Source of the DNA: Xenopus tropicalis
Lineage: Eukaryota; Chordata; Amphibia; Anura; Pipidae
Reading direction: 5' to 3'
Length of the DNA: 64,000 nt
Assembly (NCBI RefSeq): GCF_000004195.4
Contig: NC_030677.2
Location: forward strand, 203,388,218-203,452,217
Under the pieces are notes generated by a model, which saw only the letters and a program-made list of their open reading frames with translations, had not been told where the DNA came from and did not search any database. A program made the translations under genes and the position numbers. Positions 1 through 10,600 of this stretch are shown one piece after another (position 1 is the stretch's first letter; each line of letters begins with the position of its first letter).

Positions 1-837
1 GATGAGGCGGTGACAGTGACAATCACTAAAATGTTTGTGCGGGTAACCAAGTCAGGTATTTGTTTCTCCCAATAGGACTGTTCTGCCCCCAATAAGGGGT
101 AATTATATCTTAGTTGGGATCAAGTACAGGTACTGTTTTATTATTACAGAGAAAAGGGAATCATTTAACCATTAAATAAACCCAATAGGGCTGTTCTGCC
201 CCCAATAAGGGGTAATTATATCTTAGTTGGGATCAAGTACAGGTACTGTTTTATTATTACAGAGAAAAGGGAATCATTTAACCATTAAATAAACCCAATA
301 GGGCTGTTCTGCCCCCAATAAGGGGTAATTATATCTTAGTTGGGATCAAGTACAGGTACTGTTTTATTATTACAGAGAAAAGGGAATCATTTAACCATGA
401 AATAAACCCAATAGGGCTGTTCTGCCCCCAATAAGGGGTAATTATATCTTAGTTGGGATCAAGTACAGGTACTGTTTTATTATTACAGAGAAAAGGGAAT
501 CATTTAACCATTGAATAAACCCAATAGGACTGTTCTGCCCCCAATAAGGGGTAATTATATCTTAGTTGGGATCAAGTACAGGTACTGTTTTATTATTACA
601 GAGAAAAGGGAATCATTTAACCATTGAATAAACCCAATAGGGCTGTTCTGCCCCAATAAGGGGTAATTATATCTTAGTTGGGATCAAGTACAGGTACTGT
701 TTTATTATTACAGAGAAAAGGGAATCATTTTAAAAATTAGAATTATTTGCTTATAATGGAGTCTATGGGAGATGGCCTTTCCGTAATTTGGAACTTTCTG
801 GATAACGGGTTTCCGGATAAGGGATCCCATACCTGTA
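1..837. repeat. MITE with tandemly amplified 113-bp core (left end outside window)
   Basis: The copies start near 68, 181, 294, 407, 520 and 633 with an exact 113-bp period (one base shorter in the last). After the array the element closes with CCGGATAAGGGATCCCATAC and CTGTA near 833-837, the right terminus also seen in the unexpanded copy at 25975-26307. Confidence 0.85.
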
Positions 838-1275
838 TATTATAGAATGACCTATTCTAAGTAACTTTACAATCGATCTTCATTATTGATTTGTTATAGT
901 CTTTCAAGTATTTGCCTTCTTTCTCCAACTCTTTTGCAGATTTTAAATGGGGGTCACTGACCCCGGCAGCCAATAAACTATTGCTCTGTGAGGCTCCAGT
1001 TTTACTGTTATTGTTACTTTTTGTAACCTCCTTTTTCTATTTAGGACCTACCCTATTCATATAACAGTCTCTCATCCAAACTACTCCCTGGTTGCTAAGG
1101 TAACCCGGACCCTAGCAACCAAATAACTGCTGAAACTCCAAACTGGAGAGCTTCTGAACTGAAAAGGAAATAACTGAAAAACTACAAATAATAAAAAATG
1201 AAGGCCAACTGCAAATTATTCTCTACATCATACAAAAAGTTAACTCACAGTTGTAAAACCCCTTTAAACAAGTAA
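838..1275 (+). repeat. Interspersed repeat family A (GGGGGTCACTGACCCC), copy 1
   Basis: Carries the family hallmarks GGGGGTCACTGACCCCGGCAG, CCCTGGTTGCTAAGG and CTACATCATAC. Other copies are at 15088, 16288, 17671 and 25555. The superfamily is not assigned. Confidence 0.7.
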
Positions 1276-1752
1276 TAAATGTAAAATGACATTGTTACAA
1301 ATAACAATAATCGCTGGTGTCACTTATAATGGGACAGAACAATGAAGCCATTGGGCTATATGGGCTACCTAAGCCCAAGCTCTTAGTCATGGTTAGGGCC
1401 CTGTATCAGAGCATAATAGTAGAATATTTATGTTGGCTTTCGCTAATAGAAGGGGTTACATAGACAAGACAAATGATAAAACCCTCCCTCCCAGCTGTGA
1501 TAAACAGAAAAAACAATTAATGAGAATTTGGGTCATGTCCCTGTGCGGGCAGCCACGTAAGGAAATTAGACATATTTAACATGGATGTAAAACAACATAT
1601 TAATAACCAGGGCCATCCCTTTATGAGAAAGTAATTAGGTTTCTGTTTGATAAGAAATGGATTCAGGGTGAGTTTAAAATAGTTATATGTAACTAGCCCA
1701 TAGGGATACCTGGGAAAACTGGACAAGGCAGTCTTAAAGGTGGAAATTAACT
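1276..1752. other. No recognised feature
   Basis: Unique-looking AT-rich sequence. I see no splice-supported exon, repeat terminus or RNA gene. Confidence 0.4.
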
Positions 1753-2230
1753 TTAAAGGGTAAGTAAACCTTAAAAAAAATGTAATATAATTTTTCAGGG
1801 TGCTTTTCTAAGCACTTTTGCAATTTACATAATTTTTTCAGTTTCAGGGCTTATTTAAGTTTTTATTAACGGCCAATATAATTTTGTTAACAACAGTGCC
1901 ACCTCCTGGTCAGTTCCTGTAGCTTTATAGTCCGAGAGATAAAACTTCAGAAGGAAAACAAAGTGTTCTGATGTTGCTCTGTTTAGAACAGAGATCAGAA
2001 GCCCCAGATGCCCTTTCCTATCTCCCTCCTGAGCAGAACCCTTCTCTGTTTCCCTTCTGACGGGATGTCTCTGACTGTACAGTTACAGGAACTGACCAGC
2101 AGGTGGCACTGTTGTTACAAAATTCATTATATTGGCATTTAATAAGAACATAAATACTCTGAAACTGAGCTTTAAAAGTCAACTGCCAATATACCATACA
2201 CCCATGGCTTTTGAATTATTGCCCTTTTAA
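1753..2230. mobile_element. T2-like MITE bounded by TTAA
   Basis: Starts TTAAAGGGTAAG and ends CCCTTTTAA, with TTAA at both edges. Long internal inverted repeats pair about 1838-1930 with 2073-2175 (for example CAGTGCCACCTCCTGGTCAG against CTGACCAGCAGGTGGCACTG). TTAA target and TTAAAGG termini match the T2/Kolobok-type MITEs known from Xenopus. Confidence 0.7.
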
Positions 2231-2445
2231 ATGTAGCCAGATAACTCTGGGGTTAGATTTGTTCTCTTTGTCTTGTCCAAGTGACTTGTGGGTAGTAGCC
2301 CTTGGTCTGTCTAACCTAGTTAGTCTCTGCATGTACCTGACCTTTGCTTCTATTCCTGACATTTCCATCCATCTCCCATGCTTAATCTAGCTTCCCTGGT
2401 TCTGAGTGTATTCGTGCCTATACAAATCACTGTACTGTCCTCCCT

Positions 2446-3546
2446 TTAAAGGAACAGTTCAGTGTAAACGTGAAACTGGGTAAAATAGACAGACTGCGCA
2501 AAATAAAAAATGTTTTCAATATAATTAGTTAGGCAAAAATGTCATCTATAAAAGCTGGAGTGGGCAGATGTCTAACATAATAGCCAGAACACTATTATCC
2601 TGCTTTACAGTTCTCTAAGCTGTTAGCGGTCAGTAACCAATCAGTGACTTGAGGGGGGGCCATATGGGACATAACTGTCAGTTAGTTTGCATTTGAGTCT
2701 TACCTGTGTGCTCACAAACTAACTGAACAATTAAGTCCAATGTGGCCTATAGTTAATAGAAATTCTCCAGCAGAAAACAAAAACAGATTTTTTATATTTA
2801 GTTTTGAACTTTCACATGGGGCTAGCCATATTCTTCATTACCCAGGGTGCCACAGCCATGTGACCTGTGCCCTGATAAACTTCACTCACACTTTACTGCT
2901 GTGCTGCAAGTTGGAGTGATATCCCCCCCCTCCCAGCAGCCGATCAGCAGAACAATGGGGAGGGAGCAAGATAGCAGCTCCCAGTAGGTATCAGAATAGC
3001 ACTTAATAGTAAGAAATCCAAGTCCGGCTTGGGACTCCTCCAGTTACATGGGAGTAGGAGAAACAATAGGTTAGCTGAAAGCAGTTCTAATGTGTAGCGC
3101 TGGCTCCTTCTGAAAGCTCAGACTCAGGCACACTTTACTGCTGCACTGCAAGTTGGAGTGATACCCCCCCCCTCACCCCCAGCAGCCGATCAGCAGAACA
3201 ATGGGAAGGGAGCAAGATAGCAGCTCCCAGTAGGTATCAGAATAGTACTCAATAGTAAGAAATCCAAGTCCGGCTTGGGACTCCTCCAGTTACATGGGAG
3301 TAGGAGAAACAATAGGTTAGCTGAAAGCAGTTCTAATGTGTAGCGCTGGCTGAAAGCTCAGACTCAGGCACAAGGCACTGAGATGGCGCCTACACACCAA
3401 TATTACAGCTACAAATACATTTGTTGGTTCAAGAATAAAAGTTTAAATGGCGGAGTGAATTATTTGCTATGTTACGGTGTCATTTAGAAATAAAAAGAAT
3501 TAAAAAAAAAAAGTACCCCATAAAAATCATGACAGTGTACCTTTAA
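2446..3546. mobile_element. T2-like MITE bounded by TTAA with internal duplication
   Basis: TTAAAGGAACAG at the left and GTGTACCTTTAA at the right, TTAA at both edges. Inside, a block of about 240 bp (near 2888-3129) is repeated in tandem at 3130-3372 with a few differences, including C-tract length and a short deletion in copy 2. Confidence 0.65.
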
Positions 3547-4942
3547 TATGTGGAAGATACTGGGAAACTGGGATCTAACAGCGCAGTGCTGCCACCTAGT
3601 GGGAACAGAGGGATACAGCCTGAGCGGGGTCCCAAACTGAAAACACACAGAGATTCAGCAATAATGAACTTTATAAAGCAATAGAAAACTGCTACTGTCT
3701 CTAATACAAATGATGCACTGGGGGAACATGGGTCTGTGCCTGACTCACTAGCAGATAAAACACTCTGACTGCCTAACTGACTGACTGACTAACAGCCCTG
3801 TTAATATCACAGTCCCACAGTTAAACTCTGGATGGGATTAAATAAAGCACAGATCAGTTCAATGCAAACTGTTCCTTCCCCCCTATTATACCCCAGGTAG
3901 CACTACCATCCCCAAAGTACCTCTCCTTGGAATTGGCAGCTGCTCCCATATATAGTTAGTACAAACCTGTCCTCACAGAAGGGCCCCACACTCATATCCT
4001 AGCCAATACCCTTCCTTTGGCGGGTCTGTCACCGGGTGCCTTCAGGGGCTGGCACTAATGATGTGTGGGAAAAGCTCAACGTAACCTGCAAAACTGTGAA
4101 TAAAGAAGAAGTTTTCTGCTAACAGGAGCACCAGCCCGGGGTATCAGGTAAGTGAATACAATTAATAGAGGGTCCCTAACATTTTGACACCCCCCCCCAG
4201 TGATTCAACCTTTCCTTCTCCTTCAACCTGTACCTGACACTAACCCGCAAAATGTTGCCTTTGTAGGACCGGCACCCAACCAATACCCGCATGTTTCCCC
4301 CTCCGTAGGTTACTTCTGCGGGCACCTCTGGTTCCAAGTCAGGAAATCTGTGGGAGCAGTCTGTGGAGATCTGTCTGACCAGCAACCAATCCTTACCTGC
4401 AACGATTAACCCAAATGTCAACCCAAACCCAGCCAACCCGTAAGTCAACCCATGTGCATCACTAGCTGGCACACAGGAGCTAACAGGCAGCTCTGCAGCT
4501 CTCTATCCTGAGTGGCATACTCACCCTCTGGACATGTCGCAGCTTGGCAGGGACAGGCTGGCATGGAGGAGCTTCAGGCCTCACCTGGAGGCTCAATAGA
4601 GGCTGATGTAGAATCCTGGCTGGGAGTTGCAGCAGGTGCCCTTTATAGCCTCTACTGGGCAATGCCAGGCTTTCTCTGGATCCTTTTTCTTTCCCAGAAA
4701 ACCTGGCACCCTACACCCACTCTCATAGTAATGAGATACAGATAGTACCAGATGGTACAGGTTTTTATATAAGCTTGTACTGAAGATAAGGATGGGCTGA
4801 TGGGAATTCTCCTAGGTTGGGGCCCAGTAGGACCTGGGTTTGCCTTTGTTAGGTCTGTCTTATCCTGTGTTTAACTTTAAATGACTAGAAACATCAATCA
4901 ATCATTTTAACATAGAAGATTTTACCTCTGGGGAAGCATTAT
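3547..4942. other. No recognised gene
   Basis: A moderately GC-rich part (4176-4660) has open frames on both strands but no domain, splice pattern or family similarity that I can recognise. Confidence 0.35.
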
Positions 4943-5233
4943 TAGTGATGAGCGAATCCGTTCCATTTCACCGAAAAATTCACACAACTGCTGAAAATTT
5001 TGCAAAACGGTGAAAAATTTGTGAAATGAACCTACCGCACAACTTTTTTGATGCACGCTACTTTTTTTGATGCAACTGTGACTTTTTTGATGACCATGAC
5101 TTTTTTTGAAGCAACTGTGACTTTTTCCTCACTTGACGGATTTTTGTGTCAGTTTTGTGGAAAAATTCCCCAATGCCGAACTGCAGAATTTAGCCACAAA
5201 TCCATGTCTGGGGAAAAAATTTGCTCATCACTA
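4943..5233. mobile_element. MITE with TAGTGATGAGCGAAT termini, copy 1
   Basis: Left end TAGTGATGAGCGAATC, right end TTTGCTCATCACTA (inverted). Related copies are at 28362-28651 and 33261-33540. Confidence 0.65.
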
Positions 5234-5690
5234 TCCATTACTCTTACATGAAAAAATAATAAAATCAGGGCAAATTTCCATCATTAGGCAAATGTTGACA
5301 TATTTCAAAATAATGTACTGGCAGCAGGTAACTGTACAGCTGGCTAGTAGGCTCCATCTAGTGGCAATAATGCATAATGACAATGAAGTCTTTCCAGTTT
5401 GCATTCGGTTGCATGGTGACTGTAGTAACATATTTTGCATCACTGTACAATAAATGGGTGTATACATTAAACATATAGATTTATATAAAGAGCAGCCAAT
5501 AATCAATACAAGAAGGTATAGAGGGCCGTGCATTAAAGGGCAAATAATCCAAATGACAGTATTGATCATATTGGGGTTGTTTATCAGAGCCATGGAGCTC
5601 TCTGACAAACTGTCTGTTAACACTTTCATTATTGTGTCCCATAGGAACATAGGTTGAAAAAAGACACCTGTCCATCAACTGAAGACAAAA
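5234..5690. other. No recognised gene; short CR1-tail-like piece at its end
   Basis: Mostly unique sequence. About 5643-5678 (AGGTTGAAAAAAGACACCTG and following) resembles the reverse of the CR1 3' tail seen at 21388 and 46080. Confidence 0.35.
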
Positions 5691-6160
5691 CTACATAGCA
5701 TATTCTAGATGGGGCCTTACCAGCGCTCTGTAAAGGGGAAGAATAACCCCCTCCTCCCGTGAATCTATACCCCTTTTAATACAGCTCAAAACCTTGTTTG
5801 CCCTTGCAGCTGCTGCCTGGCATTGCTTGCTACAGCCAAGTTTATTATCTACAAGGACTCCAAGATCCTTCTCCATTATGGATTTGCCTAGAGCAGTCCC
5901 ATTAAGGGTATAAGTGGGGGGCATATTTTTACATCCCAGGTGCATGACCTTACATTTATCCACATTAAATCTCATCTGCCACTTAGCTGCCCAGATTGCC
6001 AGTTGGCCAAGATCCTGCTGCAGGGATGTCACATCCTGGATAGAATTGACTGGTCTGCAGAGTTTTGTGTCATCTGCAAACACTGATACATTACTCATAA
6101 TCCCCTCCCCTAAGTCATTATTAACAACAAGTTTAATAAAAGTGAACCTAATACAGACCC
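5691..6160 (-). pseudogene. CR1-type LINE reverse transcriptase fragment
   Basis: The minus strand encodes 136 residues of a non-LTR reverse transcriptase. It starts just before the catalytic FADDTKL motif and continues through MRFNVDKCKVMHLG, EKDLGVLVD and LPLYRALVRPHLEY, the order found in CR1 elements. The frame ends at a stop right after HLEYAM. The palm N-terminal half and the endonuclease domain are absent, so this is a dead fragment. Confidence 0.85.
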
Positions 6161-7549
6161 GCTGTGCAACTATTCAGTGTGCAATCACAGGAGACATCCA
6201 CAAAAAAAATACTTCAGTTTCTACTTTAAAATAATACAGAAGTGTTGATAATTATCCAGGAAACAATAATCCAAATAGTTGTAGTAAAAAATACAATTTC
6301 TTTTATTGATTGTAATTACTAACAGTCTTTAAAGATGCTTTATAAATAGCATAAAAAAATAATTCACAATAGCCTCCCCTTGGTTACATCACATTACATC
6401 TAATCTGTACAACTGCGAGGGGCAAAAAGGCACTCACTGAGGTTGTGTCAAGGGAGGTTTAAAGCATTTAAGCTGGACACACATTGGCCCATATTGCCTG
6501 GTATCTCAGCCACTAATCACGTTGACAGTTCTGTGGTCGGTATATGGGGCCAAATGACTGGTAATCAGGTAGATATTTATTGAGCAGGATGGAAAATCCC
6601 ATTGAATTAGGACAGCCTTGGCCTGAGGATGTGTACCTACTGTACATCAGTCCAATTTATCCACCAACTGGAATTTGCTTGATGGGTGTCCACATCAAAG
6701 TAGCTCTTGGAGCCCAATAAGAGTAACATAAAGAGTAGCATAGCAGGGCTTTATGGTGCTAGGAGAATGGCCCCTCCCCTCGCCCACGGTTTGTAATGGG
6801 CTGTTAGGATTCCCAGGTTAGGGGACTTAAGGATAGGCCTAGAAGTTACCTAGCTGTTGGTTGGGCTGTTGGAGGTCCAAGACTATAAAAGTATCCCTCC
6901 TTCCCTGACTACCCAGAAGGGATTATCTGGGTAGGCCATGGGGCCTGGGGGTAGGTGGACAGCCACAGATAAGGACTTGGAGATGAGCCAGGCCTGGGCT
7001 CAGGGTTGGAGCTCTGCGAGGACATGAACATTGTGCTACAGCTGTGCTACAAGTGGTCCTGTTACAATAAGTTTGCTCCTGAGTAAACGGCTTGTACCAT
7101 GCTTGGGAGTATTCGGGTACTAGAATAAAAAGTCATCTTGTCTTTTCACAGAGACGAGCAATGGTGGGTGGGCTAGCTGGACCTATTGGTCTTTTCTACA
7201 TAATGACATAAATGCCTAGAAAGTGTCATGCTAAGACATGGCATCATTGGATCAGAACTCTAGCATCGAAAACTGGCATTGTTCCATGACCTGTGTTATT
7301 AACATTACAATGACCAGAATCTGGCAATTCTAAAAAGTAATCTCTTTGCTATGAGCAATATCCCACATGTGTTCATCAGAGTCTTCTTGCATAATGAAAA
7401 GGTCTGGTCACCTTAGGCAAAGTTCAAGTTTCAGATCCTGCATCACAATCTGTGTGTGTGTGTGTTTGTACAGATACACAATTCAGCAGCGAATGCCCCC
7501 CTCATATAGCGAGGGCATTGTGTATGTGGAAGATAGGCCTGAGCTGGGC
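6161..7549. other. 3' flank of the bicupin gene; possible solo LTR at 6802-7150
   Basis: Probably includes the 3' UTR. The stretch from TGTTAGGATTCC (6802) to TCTTTTCACA (7150) has TG...CA ends, an internal TATAAAAG near 6885 and AATAAAAA near 7122, which could be a degenerate solo LTR, but I found no matching target duplication. A short GT run lies near 7451. Confidence 0.3.
6576..6581 (-). promoter_or_regulatory. Candidate poly(A) signal for the bicupin gene
   Basis: AATAAA on the minus strand, about 970 bases past the stop codon. A second AATAAA is at 6307-6302. Either could end the transcript, and neither is proven. Confidence 0.3.
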
Positions 7550-7684
7550 TTAAGGAATGTTTATAGACTGGTCTACTGTAAATACTGGGATCTTCTTGAA
7601 TTCATCTTGTTTCTTTAGGAAAAGCTGGGCGAGGATGTGATCAGCCGTAGCATGGAAATAATCATCCATATCCAGGGTTTCCAG
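7550..7684 (-). CDS. Bicupin exon 9: C-terminus and stop
   Basis: Encodes residues 428-471, LETLDMDDYFHATADHIL through DQSINIP, then TAA at 7552-7550. The acceptor is TTCCACAG. The segment parallels the end of the first half (LKTLDVDDAFF... and DQSINLP), so the protein ends exactly at the end of its second repeat. Confidence 0.9.
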   Translation of the reverse strand: METLDMDDYFHATADHILAQLFLKKQDEFKKIPVFTVDQSINIP

Positions 7685-10600
7685 CTGTGGAATTGAAAAA
7701 ATACATTTAAAAAGAGGCACGACATCAACCTTTTACCTATGAACAATAACAGAAATTGGAGTAAAGCCCCTGCCTACCATCCCGTCACGTACGGCAAGTC
7801 CAAACCCCAGGGTTAGTGACTCTTACAACAGCCACCTTTGGCCTTGGGCCTAGCCCTCAGCTTGCCCGGCCTACGAGAATCCAAAGACTCCCACAGAGTC
7901 AAGTGAGGGAACCAAATGTAAGGGCAAAACTATAATAGTTAGGAAGGCCAAGTCAGAACCAGAAAACAACAGCAGAACCATGAGAAAAACTCAAGACAAG
8001 TTGGGATCAGAACCAGGAAACAACACAAGGGATAAGGGCAGGGAAACAGGAAGCAGGAACAGGAAGTCAGCAACAGGAATTGGAGCACCGAGGAACAAAC
8101 AAACTTGACCTACAGGGAACAACACAAGGGACAGGTGCAGGGAAACAGGAAGCAGGAACAGGAAGTCAGCAATAGGATTTGGAGCACTGAGGAACAAGCA
8201 AACTTGACCTACAGGGAACAACACAAGGGAAAGGCGCAGGGAAACAGGAAGCAGGAACAGGAAGTCAACAACAGGAATTGGAGCACCGAGGAACAAGCAA
8301 GCTTGACCTACAGGGAACAACACAAGGGACAGGCGCAGGAAAACAGGAAGCAGGAACAGGAAGTCAGCAACAGGAATTGGAGCACCGAGGAACAAGCAAA
8401 CTTGACCTACAGGAAACAACACAAGGGACAGGAGCAGGGAAACAGGAACAGGAAGTCAGCAACAGGAATTGGAGCAGCAAGGAACAAGCAAGCTTGACAA
8501 ACAGGAAACAAGACAAGGAACAGGAGCAGGGAAACAGGAAGTCAACAACAGGAATTGGAGCACCGAGGAACAAGCAAGCTTGACCTACAGGAAACAACAC
8601 AAGGGACAGGAGCAGGGAAACAGGAACAGGAAGTCAGCAACAGGAATTGGAGCGCTGAGGAACAACAAAGCTTGACCTACAGGAAACAAGACAAGGGAGA
8701 GGAGCAGGGAAACAGGAAGCAGGAACAGGAAGTCAGCAACAGGAATTGGAGCACCGAGGAACAAGCAAGCTTGACCTACAGGAAACAACACAAGGGACAG
8801 GAGCAGGGAAACAGGAACAGGAAGTCAGCAACAGGAATTGGAGCATGGAGGAACAAGCAAGCTTGACCTACAGGAAACAACACAAGGGACAGGAGCAGGG
8901 AAACAGGAACAGGAAGTCAGCAACAGGAATTGGAGCGCTGAGGAACAACAAAGCTTGACCTACAGGAAACAATACAAGGGAAAGGAGCAGGGAAACAGGA
9001 AGCAGGAACAGGAAGTCAGAAACAGGAATTGGAGCACCGAGGAACAAGCAAACTTGACCTACAGGAAACAACACAAGGGACAGGAGCAGGGAAACAGGAA
9101 GCAGGAACAGGAATTAGCAATAGGAAGTGGATCAAATGAGCTTGATCAACAATGGGCAGTGAATGAGAACAGAGCTGGGGATTTTATAGGCAGAGCGATC
9201 GCTAACTCTGAGAGCCTGTGGTCAGATTAACACCAGCTGAATTCAGTTAGCCTACCTGGAAACTAAGGAGAAGACAACATTTTACTGCTCTGCTCTGTCT
9301 GCTCAGACATAGCACTGATAATGCAGACTGCATCAAACAGCAAGTCACAAGATGGAATCCAGGCAGGATGTTATACATCTCCCCCGGATGCAGTGCCGCC
9401 TAATGATCCATTCTGGGAGGGCAAAGAGCTGTACCTCAGGCAGCAAGAATGGGGGCACAGGGAATTATTACTTGCCAACTATATTTATCTGCAATTACAG
9501 GTTTTGCTACATGCATCACTAGGACTAAAGTTGATGTTAGGAAGCACATGATAAACTTGGATATCTAACAAACCTGGTTCCCAGTGGTGGCGGCCGTAAT
9601 CATCAATAATTCTTCTTCACATGTGCTTTTGATGTAATGCTGAGCCCCAATCGGGAAATAAAACACATCACCGACGCCCACCGTAAACTCAGAAACAGGC
9701 TCGTCCCCTACAATTCCAATCTGTAAGTAACAAGGTTATTTCTTCATTGCTGGTTCAATAAAGGTACAGTATACAGTTTTTAACCTCTACTTAGTACTGT
9801 TTTGTGCACTGCATTGTTTATTATTATTGTTATTATTATTAATATTTGTAGTAGTAGTAGTATTTGTCATTCTGTATACAAGGGTAAAGCACAAATCAAT
9901 CTTGAGGGTGTCTAAATAGGTGTGACTGCCCAGGGCTTTCTGCAGTGAGGCCCCACTGAGCCATAGGGGTAGCCAGTGAGAGTGGGATGGTAGATATATT
10001 CGGACATGTTGGTGGGGCAAGATGGGGCTCATTATCATGTTGTATCTGAATTTCCTAATAAACAGTCTTTCTGTTGTTATTGTACAATAAGCCAATCCTA
10101 TGCCACTAGGAATGACATCCCTTAGTATAACCATAATACTGGACCATAAGTTATAATAGATATACCATGACCTGGATGAATGAAAATCTTAATAGTCTCA
10201 AGACTTAGGGGCTGATTTACTAATCCACGAATCCGAATCCGAATGAGAAAAATTCGGATTGGAAAACGAACATTTTGCGACTTTTTCGTATTTTTTGCGA
10301 TTTTTTTCGTCGCCGTTACGACTTTCCCGTAAATTGTCGCGACTTTTTCGTAACCGGTACGACTTGCGCGAATTGTCGCGACTTTTTCATAGCCATAACA
10401 AATTTTGTGAATTGTCGCGACTTTTTCATTGCCATTATGCCTTTGGAGAATTGTCGCAACTTTTTCATTGCCATTATAACTTTCGTGAATTGTCGCGACT
10501 TTTTCATAGCCATTACGACTTTCGCGAATTATCGCAACTTTCGTATTGAGAGCTCGAAAAAGTCGCGACAATTCGCAAAAAAGTCGCAAAGTACCGATCA

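Noticed and set aside
4176..4745. Open frames on both strands in a GC-rich patch
   Set aside because: No splice-site pattern, domain or codon signature; too short to support a gene.
8105..9230. Gln/Glu-rich open frames of 100-130 residues
   Set aside because: They lie in a 99-bp minisatellite within intron 8; the opposite strand is also open.
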